DNA of 64,000 bases from UBA4802 sp964509195 (GTDB lineage Bacteria; Spirochaetota; UBA4802; UB4802): the NCBI GenBank assembly GCA_964509195.1, contig CAZDWJ010000011.1, positions 46,278 to 110,277 on the forward strand, written 5' to 3'. The translations under genes and the position numbers were made by a program. The notes under the pieces are model-generated. The model was not told where the DNA came from. It did no database searches and saw only the letters and a program-made list of their open reading frames with translations. Below are positions 1 to 7,863 of the stretch, in pieces (the first letter of the stretch is position 1; each line of letters starts with the position of its first letter).

Positions 1-265
1 TAGTTTTTTATAAAATAAATGTTTAATAACCAAGTGAAATTATATATAAACGGCTGTAGTTGCGGATGAATTTTTCAAAATAGACTTTTTTAAGCAGCGC
101 CATTAATATAAATAAAATATGAACGAACTTTTAAAAACTAATTTTTTAAAATGTTCCCTTATGGGGAGCATCTCTATATAAAATTACTTTGTTTGATTGA
201 AAATGTAAGGAAAAAAGCAGTTTTTACATGTGCCCACATAAAAAATAAAAATTAAAAATAAATGG

Positions 266-308
266 TTGACAATTATTTGCATAATCAAATATTGATAAAT
301 CAAATAAT
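266..308 (+). promoter_or_regulatory. Promoter with MarR-like operator
   Basis: A perfect -35 box TTGACA lies at 266-271, followed after about 17 bases by an AT-rich -10 region (around 289-299). Between them is the inverted repeat ATTTG-N6-CAAAT (275-290), and AATCAAAT is repeated directly at 283-290 and 298-305. An AT-rich palindrome between -35 and -10 is a typical MarR-family operator, and a MarR gene is the second gene of the unit, so autorepression is inferred. Bases 1-265 upstream are AT-rich and show no gene. Confidence 0.5.
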
Positions 309-326
309 AAGATTGAGGGAATAGTT

Positions 327-1112
327 ATGAAGATTACAACAATCGATACATGTACCATTTACTATTTTAAATCAGGTTTTATACCGCCATTTCAGCTAGA
401 TATTTACTTTTATGTCGCAGATGGACTAATGATAGATGCGGGATCAGCAAATATTATAAGAGAAGCTTCAAAAATATTGAACCAGCAAAATATAAATGCT
501 GCAGTTCTTACACATATCCACGAAGACCACACGGGACTAGCAGCATGGATACAGAAAGAAAAAAAAGTGCCAGTATATATCCATAAAAATTCAATTGAGG
601 AGGCAGCAGAGGATAGCAATATACCACTATATAGAAGACTTGTGTGGGGTAACAGGAAGGCTTTTGCTGCACTTCCTGTTCCAGAAATTATAAAAACTGA
701 TAATTATACCTTTGATATTTATGAAGCTCCCGGGCATCATAAATATCATGTAGTATTACATGAGAAGAGTATGGGCTGGCTTTTTACAGGTGATCTATAT
801 GTATCTAGCAGGCAATTGGTTGCATTTAAGGATGAAAATATACACGATACCATTATGACGCTGGAAAACATACTAAAACTTGACTTTGATACTATGTTTT
901 GTAGCCATTCAGGAGTTCACAGAAATGCAAAGGAAAAATTAAAAAGAAAACTAGATTATTTTACTGCTATACAGCAGCAGGTGAAGATATTGCGGCAGCA
1001 AGGATTAAGCAACAATGAAATAGATAAAAGGCTTTTTCCAAAAAAAAATTTGTGGGCTATTGTCTCCGGGGGTGAATGGTCATCCCGGAATATTGTAAAA
1101 ACTGCTGATTGA
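327..1112 (+). CDS. Metallo-beta-lactamase-fold hydrolase
   Basis: A 261-residue protein with the metal-binding motif THIHEDH (H63, H65, D67, H68). Further ligands of the fold are visible as H137 (in APGHH), D156 (in FTGD) and H194 (in CSHSG), so a two-metal hydrolase centre is complete. There is no signal peptide, so it is probably cytoplasmic. A GAGGG ribosome site (313-317) precedes the ATG. The stop lies 11 bases before the MarR start, so the two are probably one transcript. The substrate cannot be read from the sequence; relatives include thioesterase- and lactonase-like enzymes. The pairing with MarR suggests a response to a small molecule or stress (inference). Confidence 0.85.
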   Translation: MKITTIDTCTIYYFKSGFIPPFQLDIYFYVADGLMIDAGSANIIREASKILNQQNINAAVLTHIHEDHTGLAAWIQKEKKVPVYIHKNSIEEAAEDSNIPLYRRLVWGNRKAFAALPVPEIIKTDNYTFDIYEAPGHHKYHVVLHEKSMGWLFTGDLYVSSRQLVAFKDENIHDTIMTLENILKLDFDTMFCSHSGVHRNAKEKLKRKLDYFTAIQQQVKILRQQGLSNNEIDKRLFPKKNLWAIVSGGEWSSRNIVKTAD

Positions 1113-1123
1113 GAGGGAATAGT

Positions 1124-1558
1124 ATGGAACAGCGTTTATATTATGGCCTTGCAAAAACGCAAAACAGCCTGAAGCAATACATTAAAAAGGTTTTGAATGA
1201 AAGAGGCATACTCTCATCTCCGGCACAATTGGGCATTTTATTTTTACTAAAAGAAGATAATAATTCTACAATGAGTTATATTAGTAATGTACTGGAACTT
1301 GATAATTCGGCAATAACCAGAAGCATTGACAGGCTGGAAAAATTAGGATATGTAAGGAGGATAATGAATAGCAATGATAGAAGGGAATATGCAATAGAAC
1401 TAACTGATGAAGGATTACTGGAAATCCAAAAAGCACAAAAGATAATCAAAGAAATAAATAGTTTTATAGAAAATAAAATCAAGAAAGAACGCCTTACGGT
1501 ATTTAAAGAAGTTCTGGATGAACTGAATACGATAGTGCGTCAGGAATTACAGAAATAA
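1124..1558 (+). CDS. MarR-family transcriptional regulator
   Basis: A 144-residue winged-helix regulator. The recognition region (about residues 50-90) contains LDNSAITRSIDRLEKLGYV followed by an NDRR wing, the MarR hallmark. The frame opens upstream at a TTG (1109), but the ATG at 1124 has GAGAGGG just before it and is the better start. It lies directly after the beta-lactamase-fold gene and probably represses the promoter at 266, where a MarR-like palindrome is seen. The ligand is unknown. Confidence 0.88.
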   Translation: MEQRLYYGLAKTQNSLKQYIKKVLNERGILSSPAQLGILFLLKEDNNSTMSYISNVLELDNSAITRSIDRLEKLGYVRRIMNSNDRREYAIELTDEGLLEIQKAQKIIKEINSFIENKIKKERLTVFKEVLDELNTIVRQELQK

Positions 1559-1567
1559 AATTTTACA

Positions 1568-2203
1568 TTACTTAAATAACGATCCCTTCTTTATATACCA
1601 GAAAATAAAATCTAGATGTGATATTGGTATATGTATTTTTTTACAAAAATCGCGCATCGCACATTCAATATCTTTATATCGCTGTGGAGTCAGAGCATTG
1701 GGGATAGTATCTATGACGTTAAACTCCTTAAGGCAGTTCAAAATATGCCTGTCAAGTATAGCCAGTTCAAGACATATACCAGTATTTCGTAAAAAATGAC
1801 TAGCTTCCTTATATCCAAGGCCAACGACAGTAGCAACTAAAGTGTCCCTTACAGCAAAAATGTCCTTACTCATTAAAAGCTCTTTCAATGAGCTATCGCC
1901 AAAAATATTTATAGCATTTTTAATATACTTTGCTTTGTTGTTTTTAAACCGTACAGGATGAATGATACTACTTATTTCATCAACCGAACCATTGTAAAGT
2001 TTCCCTGAATTAAAAAGCTCAAGTGCCTTTTCCCAGCATAAAGCAGCGTTGCTCTGAGGCGTTAAAAGACAGAATAGTAACTCAATGAGCACGAAGTCAT
2101 TGCCCGCTTCCATGATATGCTTAAACGTATTGATGCGCAGCATTATTTGATATTGCAGTTTCCTGTGAAGCTGGTGCAGTGTGCTGATATTACAGTTTTC
2201 CAT
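1568..2203 (-). CDS. Ogg2-type 8-oxoguanine DNA glycosylase/lyase
   Basis: Resembles the archaeal/Thermotoga Ogg2 class of bifunctional glycosylases that excise 8-oxoguanine and nick the abasic site. A helix-hairpin-helix segment GLGYKEASHFLRN carries the expected catalytic lysine (K137 counting from an upstream TTG), and the catalytic aspartate lies in LAILDRHIL (D156). The motif LLTPQSNA near residue 51 is also family-typical. The frame opens at TTG 2218, but the ATG at 2203 is preferred, giving 211 residues. It overlaps the end of the preceding small gene, so translation is probably coupled. Role: base-excision repair in the cytoplasm. Confidence 0.85.
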   Translation of the reverse strand: MENCNISTLHQLHRKLQYQIMLRINTFKHIMEAGNDFVLIELLFCLLTPQSNAALCWEKALELFNSGKLYNGSVDEISSIIHPVRFKNNKAKYIKNAINIFGDSSLKELLMSKDIFAVRDTLVATVVGLGYKEASHFLRNTGICLELAILDRHILNCLKEFNVIDTIPNALTPQRYKDIECAMRDFCKKIHIPISHLDFIFWYIKKGSLFK

Positions 2204-2474
2204 TAAGAGTGTTGGCAATTTGCAGTAAACTTTCTATGCGGTGCATTAGTGTATCAAGATATGTACTTTGTGGATAGCGGGAGTAGAGCGTCATTATTTC
2301 TGAATAATAATGATGCAGCAAAGCGTTAAGTGCGCCTGCCTGGGAAGAATTCTCAATAATTGCAGCAAGTGTGTTTTCAAATTTTTCGTTAATGTGCGAT
2401 AGCTCCGGGATATCAGCAACATCCTGTAGAAATGTTCGTGACAGATCAACAAGCATCGACAGTAGGGCATCCAT
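2190..2474 (-). CDS. Small helical protein of unknown function
   Basis: A 94-residue open frame, strongly helical by composition (many Leu, Ala, Glu), with no Cys, signal peptide or membrane segment. It overlaps the start of the DNA glycosylase gene and lies in the same orientation, which suggests one transcript. AAGGAAT precedes the ATG at a rather long distance (about 15 bases). I do not recognise a family. An overlapping frame in the same strand (2294-2560) has poor composition and is not taken as a gene. Confidence 0.5.
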   Translation of the reverse strand: MDALLSMLVDLSRTFLQDVADIPELSHINEKFENTLAAIIENSSQAGALNALLHHYYSEIMTLYSRYPQSTYLDTLMHRIESLLQIANTLNGKL

Positions 2475-2549
2475 AGCGTTGACAGTCTATTCCTTGATAT
2501 TCTGAATATAATGATAGCCTTTATGTGTAAGAAAAAGTTTACCGGGAAA

Positions 2550-2732
2550 TTATGATTCAATCATTTCAATGAATTCCAGTTTATTAACAAGTTCGTCAAG
2601 AACGGCGTGGCGCTGAGACTGTGGGATTTCATTTAAAATATCTACAGGCATAGATACACCTGCTTTAATGTCATTGCCGTATGTATCTTTAAAAGCCTGC
2701 AGGATCATCTTTGCATTATAACTTACTGTCAT
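2550..2732 (-). CDS. Small protein of unknown function
   Basis: About 60 residues, charged and helical, no Cys and no signal. The frame has two ATGs; the second (2732) has AAGGAA six bases upstream, whereas the first (2738) has the ribosome site directly abutting it, so the second is chosen. It is the first gene of a minus-strand run with the 94-aa gene and the DNA glycosylase. An exact inverted repeat lies just upstream (2751-2767). No family recognised. Confidence 0.5.
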   Translation of the reverse strand: MTVSYNAKMILQAFKDTYGNDIKAGVSMPVDILNEIPQSQRHAVLDELVNKLEFIEMIES

Positions 2733-2750
2733 GGCCATTTCCTTATTGCT

Positions 2751-2767
2751 TGTGATAGTATATCACA
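2751..2767. promoter_or_regulatory. Inverted repeat TGTGATA-gta-TATCACA
   Basis: A perfect 7+7 palindrome with a 3-base centre, 13-19 bases upstream of the minus-strand small gene. It resembles a CRP/FNR-class site but has seven rather than six bases between TGTGA and TCACA. On the plus strand it is followed by TTTTTT, so it could also fold as a weak terminator, although no plus-strand gene leads into it. An operator for the minus-strand genes is the simpler reading. Confidence 0.4.
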
Positions 2768-2958
2768 GTTTTTTAGTATTAGCTAAATAATACGCAAAAT
2801 TAGTCTTTTGCACAGTAATCCTACAGAATACAGATTCAATAATACTTGTTATTATTTTACCATAAGCTTTTGCCACAGTATGGTACGCTTTGAATTAGAT
2901 GTGTGTGATGTTTCTATGAATTGCACCATACTGCATAAAACATATTAACAGTTCAATT

Positions 2959-3006
2959 GTTAAAGAGATAAAAAGTTAAAGAGATAAAAAGTTAAAGAGA
3001 TAAAAA
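2959..3006. repeat. Three tandem 16-bp repeats
   Basis: The unit GTTAAAGAGATAAAAA is repeated exactly three times (2959-2974, 2975-2990, 2991-3006), followed by GTA. It lies in the roughly 400-base gene-free stretch 2739-3157 between the small minus-strand genes and the interrupted outer-membrane protein gene. No open frame uses it. Otherwise that stretch is AT-rich and shows nothing clear. Confidence 0.9.
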
Positions 3007-3157
3007 GTATCAATAAATTGCTGTTAAACAAATTCAGCGCTCATACGGATGCCATTTTGAGGTAAATTACGTCAAAAAAGATTATATGAGCGCTGATACA
3101 TGTATTGCATTATTTACTAACAAATACGCAACTTGTATGACCGCAAACCCATGGTAA

Positions 3158-4030
3158 CTAAAACATAAACATTATACTGACAAAACCACCAATGATGGTA
3201 TCATCAAACCGTTTATTGGACCTCTCAATTTTTGGTTCAACGATCTCTAGCCTTGTCCGCTGGAACCTAAATCCAACAGTAATAATTGGCAGATTATTGC
3301 CTGGATTCATGCCAATGACTGGTTCTACATTAACACCAATCTGACGCAAGGTGTACGATTGTTTAGATGCTTGATATGGAGTTAAAGGTGTTGGTTGATA
3401 TGATTTGTATCCCTTTCCTTTCAGTTCCATATCGGTAGTCATGTATAGTCCTGAGAAATTCATTGAAAAAAAGTATATTTCACTAATTGGATAGGTAAAC
3501 CCAATACCTAATGCTGGTCCATGCGATTGATTTTTTGAAGGGCCAGAAGTGGAAATGTCAACTTCCGTAATGTTATTTGAATTGTTAGTTCTGATCTCGG
3601 TATATTTATATGAAAGTTTTAAATACTGATATTTGTAACCGGCAAAGAGCTTAAAATACTGGCTAATCCTATAGCTTATTGCCGGATCAACGTCAGCGCG
3701 GAACGCTTCAAATTGGTAGTTGCCAGTAACCCTTGTTGTTGAGTTAAAATAACTCATTTCTGACTACCAGTGCGTAGATTGTTTGCCAAATAATGCTGAA
3801 ACTGAAATCGAAAGGTCATCAGTAAACATAACACTGAAAATTGGACCATAAAGCATACCAGTCCCCCACGTAATATCACTCATGCCCGAAGCTCCAATAT
3901 CCTTTAAAAAAGGCTGCCAGGCAAAATAACCGGCTCTGACTCCTGCCATGTATTCTGCACCATTAGAAAAAGAAGGTAATGAGAGTATTGCGGTACACAC
4001 AATACATATCATAATGATAAACTTTTTCAT
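3158..4030 (-). pseudogene. Outer-membrane beta-barrel protein, interrupted by amber codon
   Basis: Two open frames (3764-4030 and 3158-3757) are in the same reading frame and separated by one TAG at 3764-3766, context TGG-TAG-TCA. Joined they give about 290 residues: a signal peptide (MKKFIIMICIVCTAILSLPS), then alternating aromatic/polar beta-strands and a C-terminal strand ending in F, as in outer-membrane barrels. No family name is supported. The second half has an ATG soon after the stop but would lack a signal peptide. Either a recent nonsense mutation (for example CAG to TAG), a sequencing error, or readthrough. Confidence 0.75.
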
Positions 4031-4333
4031 TTTCTATCCTCCAAAATAAATTTATATTAACTTTAACCAAATATCATCTCTTTTTACGGAGTATTTGTTA
4101 AGTAAAGAAGTTGATATTGGTTTCAGTGTGTGCGTTAGAGTAATTGGTGGAACCAGTATCATTATATACAGTAATAGTATAATAATCAATTATCCCTTAA
4201 AATGGTGTATTGCTTTTTAAAGTGTACACTACTCATATTTTAAACGATGAGAAAATACTCTTACAAAGAAGGATGATAGTAGTGATAAAAAGTCAATTAC
4301 TATTTTTTATGCATTATGTCACAAAAATTATAA

Positions 4334-4360
4334 TAAAGCTTTTTTGCAATATGCCGATAC
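4334..4360 (+). promoter_or_regulatory. Sigma-28 (FliA-type) promoter of the flagellar operon
   Basis: TAAA at 4334-4337, then 15 bases, then GCCGATAC at 4353-4360. This matches the flagellar sigma-28 consensus TAAA-N15-GCCGATAA at all but the last base. It lies 31 bases upstream of the flgB ATG, a good distance for a transcription start near 4367. The rest of the 4031-4385 stretch is AT-rich with no other clear element. Confidence 0.8.
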
Positions 4361-4391
4361 ACTAAGTGGAAACGAATAGCACGAGGTGTGT

Positions 4392-4820
4392 ATGTTTGAA
4401 TACAGCAAGATGATGCAGACCAATTATCTTTTAGAAAAAGCACTGGATGTTGAATCGCTGCGTCGTAAGGTAATTGCTAACAATATTGCCAACGTGGATG
4501 TGCCGCATTTTAAACGCAGTGAGGTTAATTTTGAAAGTGAGTTAAAAAGGGCGATAGCTCATAATATGGATCCTATGAAAAAAGTAAAAGCACTTAAAAC
4601 CGATCCGCGACATTACGATTTTTTTGAGCCAAAAGATATTACCAGTGTTAAGTCGCGAGTGAATCTAGATTACACAACAACCTATAGAAATGATGGAAAT
4701 AATGTAGATATAGAAAAAGAGATGGTGGATGCAGCCAAAAACCAGATGCGCTACAATGCGTATGTCACCAGCCTGAATCAAAACTATAAAATTTTAAAAC
4801 TTGTGATGAGAACTGTATAG
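4392..4820 (+). CDS. flgB: Flagellar basal-body proximal rod protein FlgB
   Basis: 142 residues with the rod-protein N-terminal signature (VIANNIANVDVPHFKR, about residues 28-43) and the hydrophobic C-terminal helix that pack in the axial coiled coil. FlgB is the first rod subunit above the MS ring. The frame opens at a GTG (4386), but the ATG at 4392 follows GAGG at the right distance. First gene of the flagellar operon, behind the sigma-28 promoter at 4334. One copy of the iterated GCGATAG word lies inside it at 4551. Confidence 0.95.
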   Translation: MFEYSKMMQTNYLLEKALDVESLRRKVIANNIANVDVPHFKRSEVNFESELKRAIAHNMDPMKKVKALKTDPRHYDFFEPKDITSVKSRVNLDYTTTYRNDGNNVDIEKEMVDAAKNQMRYNAYVTSLNQNYKILKLVMRTV

Positions 4821-4832
4821 CGAGGCTAATGT

Positions 4833-5297
4833 ATGGGAATGTTTGACAGTTTTAATATAGCTTCTACGGGATTGACTGCGCAGCGTCTGCGCATGGATGT
4901 GATAAGCAACAATATTGCCAATGCTACAACTACGCGCACACCTGAAGGTGGGCCATATAAGCGAAAGCGAGTTATCTTTGCTCCTGTAAATATACGGCCA
5001 TTTTATAAATCGCCACTGGTGCCCAAGCGTATAGATCACGGCGAGCCAAAGGGTGTAAGGGTTGTAAAGATTGAAGATGATAAATCAGAATTCAGGCTTG
5101 TGTATGATCCATCGCATCCGGATGCAATAAAGACAGGACCAAAGCAGGGATACGTTGAAATGCCAAATGTTAATGTTGTTATGGAAATGACTGATTTAAT
5201 ATCAGCATCACGTTCGTATGAAGCAAATGTCATGATGATAAACAATGCCAAGTCAATGTTTACAAAGGCACTGGAAATTGGAAGAGGTGGCGTATAA
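4833..5297 (+). CDS. flgC: Flagellar basal-body rod protein FlgC
   Basis: 154 residues with the typical N-terminus (FNIASTGLTAQRLRMDVISN) and the C-terminal segment ending in SMFTKALEIGRG. It forms the proximal rod with FlgB. It starts 12 bases after flgB, with GAGG upstream, so the two are co-translated from one message. An insert of about 50 residues in the middle (EDDKSEFRLVYDPSHPDA) is normal for the family. Confidence 0.95.
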   Translation: MGMFDSFNIASTGLTAQRLRMDVISNNIANATTTRTPEGGPYKRKRVIFAPVNIRPFYKSPLVPKRIDHGEPKGVRVVKIEDDKSEFRLVYDPSHPDAIKTGPKQGYVEMPNVNVVMEMTDLISASRSYEANVMMINNAKSMFTKALEIGRGGV

Positions 5298-5319
5298 ACT
5301 ACGGTGAAGGAGTAAGGTC

Positions 5320-5490
5320 ATGTACTTTGAAAAAGGATATATAAATGAGATTAACTGCTCACATGAACTATCGACCCCGCCAACATTGCGCAGACGAAAA
5401 CGCCAGTGGGAGCAGATGAGTTTTGGTGAGCGTCCTATAATTGAATCCAGAATACTAGCAGGGAGGGTACGATATGATTCAGGAAAGTAG
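5320..5490 (+). CDS. Candidate 56-residue gene between flgC and fliE
   Basis: An ATG at 5320 is preceded by GAAGGAG eight bases upstream and opens a 56-residue frame that overlaps the fliE start by 17 bases. It encodes a basic peptide (MYFEKGYINEI..., then TLRRRKRQWEQMSF...). It fills most of the 176-base flgC-fliE space, which otherwise would be unusually large for this operon. No family is recognised. It could be a real small flagellar gene or a leader-type frame that couples translation into fliE. Confidence 0.45.
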   Translation: MYFEKGYINEINCSHELSTPPTLRRRKRQWEQMSFGERPIIESRILAGRVRYDSGK

Positions 5491-5803
5491 TGGTATAACA
5501 AAATCAAATATCTTTGTGATGAAGACAACGCATCCATTGCATTACAGCGATAAACCTGAGCGTCAGCAGGATGATGATGTTGCTGGTTCGTTTATGGATG
5601 CATTGAAGACAGCATTAGGAAAGGTAAATGACCTGCAGGTTGATGCAGAAGATTTAACACAGCAGATGATATATGAGCCTGAGTCAGTGGATATTCACAC
5701 AGTGATGATTGCCCAGCAGAAAGCAGAAATTGCATTAAGCTTAACAAAAGCAATACGAGATGAAGCAATCAGGGCATATCGTGAACTTATTAATCTGAGA
5801 TAA
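5474..5803 (+). CDS. fliE: Flagellar hook-basal body protein FliE
   Basis: 109 residues. The C-terminal two thirds (about 40-109) show the FliE pattern: SFMDALKTALGKVNDLQ, then QQMIYEPESVDIHTVMIAQQKAEIAL and a final helix. FliE joins the MS ring to the rod. The ATG has a strong AGGGAGG site ahead. The N-terminal 35 residues are variable, as usual. Confidence 0.93.
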   Translation: MIQESSGITKSNIFVMKTTHPLHYSDKPERQQDDDVAGSFMDALKTALGKVNDLQVDAEDLTQQMIYEPESVDIHTVMIAQQKAEIALSLTKAIRDEAIRAYRELINLR

Positions 5804-5855
5804 GCATTGACGCAAATAAAACATAATAAAAATACTACATTTTTTAGTAAATTAA

Positions 5856-5884
5856 TTGACTTTTTACTACAGGTGTTTTATTAT
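5856..5884 (+). promoter_or_regulatory. Probable sigma-70 promoter before fliF
   Basis: TTGACT (5856-5861), a 17-base spacer and TATTAT (5879-5884), in the 223-base gap between fliE and fliF. One copy of the iterated word (reverse form AGCTATCGCC) lies at 5934-5943, downstream. It suggests fliF and later genes can be transcribed independently of the sigma-28 promoter; inferred from sequence only. Confidence 0.5.
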
Positions 5885-6026
5885 GTGTGCTGTGAAAATG
5901 GATTATGTCACTTTGCAATGAGTATATACCATGAGCTATCGCCCAGTATGTATTGTGATAAAACCGTGAAATGCCATGATTACAGCAAAGTGTACATAAT
6001 CACTACGTTATGGGAGGGAAGACCGT

Positions 6027-7724
6027 ATGGAATTTTTTACAAGGATATTTAATCAGCTAAAGGAGATCTATTCCAAATTAGATACAACAAAAAAGATTAT
6101 TATTGGTGTTGTTACCGGTGTACTTGTTATTGCTTTCATTGTGCTGTTTTCGGTTTCATCGCAAAAAGCAAATGTGGTTTTGTTTTCTGACCTTCCAAGT
6201 GATGAGTTTGGCCAGGTTACCAAGAAACTTGAAGAAATGGGGTTTCACTATACTACATCTGGAACAACAACAATACTTGTGAACCCGGATCAACGCGAAA
6301 TTATATTAACACGGCTTGCACAGGAAAATTTATTACCTAAAGGCATTCCCGGCTGGAAGCTTTTTGATATATCAAAGTGGACAGAAACAGATAAAGAGTT
6401 AAATGTGAAGTATATGCGGGCACTACGGGATGAAATTAAACGGCATATCGAGGCATTAAAAAATGTAGAAAAAGCTGATGTTGAAATAGCAATAACCGAA
6501 GATGAATTGTTTGTTGATAAAGAGAATGCATACACTGCAGCAGTGACAGTATATCTTGCTCCTGGATATGATGGGTTGAGCAAAAAAGAAATTAAGGGTA
6601 TTCAGTATTTAGTAGCAAGAGCTGTTGGTACAAAATTAAAGCCTGAAAATGTAACAGTAACTGATGAGTATGGCAAAATTATTTCAGATTTTGATGATCA
6701 GTTTGACAAGGCAAAAGAAGAATACACCCTTCTTGAATACAGAAAGAAGATAGAAGAAAAAGCACGTGTCCAGATGCTAAAGGATATTCGTGCTGGACTG
6801 GAAAAGATATTTTCACCAGACCGTATTCAGATTGTGCGCCTCAATATGGATTTTAACTGGGATAAAATTCAAGAAGAGCAGGAAGAATACTCACCAATAG
6901 AAATGGAAAAGGACAATCCTCTTACACCATTTTCTGAACGCAAGGTCAAAGACTCTTTAACTATCTCTAAAAAATCAACAAAAGAACATTTCCAGGGGCA
7001 TGGCTGGAATCCTGAAGGGCCTGCAGGTACTGAAGGCAACAAACCACCTGGATATAAGGCAAGTGATGACCAGTTTGCAAAATACGATAAAGAAGAAAAC
7101 GTAGAAAACAATGCAATCAATAAAACTATACGCAAAATTGAGCGAGACCCTTATGATATTGCCAGTGTTTCAGTTGCTATTGCCATAGACGGGTATCAGG
7201 ATTTGCCACGATTGCCTGATGGCAGTTATGATCTTGATCCTACCAAAAAGCCAGTGCAGGTGCCGCTAACTGAAGATGAACTGCGGCAGGCGGAAAATAT
7301 CGTAAAAAAGGCAATTAATTTCAATGCAGCGCGTGGCGATCAGGTTGCAGTTGAAAACATAATGTTTGACCGTGCCAAGCAGTGGGAAGAAGTGCGGGAA
7401 GAATTCAGAAAGAAAGAGCAGTTTAAACGCATGCTCCTGGCAGCCCTTGTTGGAATACTGGCATTATTCCTTGGTGTTATATTATTCAGAGCTATCTCAC
7501 GAGAACTTGCTCGAAGAAGGAGAATACGGGAAGAACAGCTGGCACTGGAGCAACAGCGTATGCGTGAAGCAGCATTACGTGCCGCTGAGGAAGAAGGCAT
7601 TGATGTTGAGCTGTCGCTTGAAGAAAAAGCACGCCTGGAGTTGCAGCAGAATGCCATTAACCTGGCGCGTGAGCGCCCAGATGATGTTGCACAATTACTT
7701 AGAACATGGCTTGCTGAAGAATAA
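6027..7724 (+). CDS. fliF: Flagellar MS-ring protein FliF
   Basis: 565 residues, normal length. A first membrane helix (about 22-42) is followed by the YscJ-like ring-building domain and a long periplasmic region, then a second membrane helix (about 468-488). The charged cytoplasmic tail ends in the FliG-binding segment (LARERPDDVAQLLRTWL). It forms the MS ring in the inner membrane, the base for FliG and the export gate. GGGAGG precedes the ATG. Confidence 0.96.
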   Translation: MEFFTRIFNQLKEIYSKLDTTKKIIIGVVTGVLVIAFIVLFSVSSQKANVVLFSDLPSDEFGQVTKKLEEMGFHYTTSGTTTILVNPDQREIILTRLAQENLLPKGIPGWKLFDISKWTETDKELNVKYMRALRDEIKRHIEALKNVEKADVEIAITEDELFVDKENAYTAAVTVYLAPGYDGLSKKEIKGIQYLVARAVGTKLKPENVTVTDEYGKIISDFDDQFDKAKEEYTLLEYRKKIEEKARVQMLKDIRAGLEKIFSPDRIQIVRLNMDFNWDKIQEEQEEYSPIEMEKDNPLTPFSERKVKDSLTISKKSTKEHFQGHGWNPEGPAGTEGNKPPGYKASDDQFAKYDKEENVENNAINKTIRKIERDPYDIASVSVAIAIDGYQDLPRLPDGSYDLDPTKKPVQVPLTEDELRQAENIVKKAINFNAARGDQVAVENIMFDRAKQWEEVREEFRKKEQFKRMLLAALVGILALFLGVILFRAISRELARRRRIREEQLALEQQRMREAALRAAEEEGIDVELSLEEKARLELQQNAINLARERPDDVAQLLRTWLAEE

Positions 7725-7772
7725 TGTTGTAATTGGTTAATGGGGACAATCCGATATACTAATAAGTGTGTG

Positions 7773-7801
7773 TTGACTTTTAAGAGTGTGTATTATATAC
7801 T
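7773..7801 (+). promoter_or_regulatory. Probable sigma-70 promoter before fliG
   Basis: TTGACT (7773-7778), 17-base spacer, TATACT (7796-7801) in the 139-base fliF-fliG gap, 62 bases before the fliG start. Same -35 word and spacing as the promoter before fliF, so the operon appears to carry staged internal promoters. Confidence 0.55.
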
Positions 7802-7863
7802 ATTAAGTAGAGATAGCAAATGATGAGTGTATATAGTATATCGGTATAATCTGGAGCAATAGT

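Noticed and set aside
2294..2560. Open frame of 88 codons overlapping two small minus-strand genes
   Set aside because: Overlaps both neighbours, biased residue use, no ribosome site; the other frame has a better composition.
2751..2767. CRP site for the small gene at 2550
   Set aside because: The spacing between TGTGA and TCACA is seven, not six, so I call it only an inverted repeat.
5807..6052. Open frame of 81 codons between fliE and fliF
   Set aside because: Cys/Tyr/His-rich random composition, no ribosome site, and it overlaps the fliF start and a promoter.
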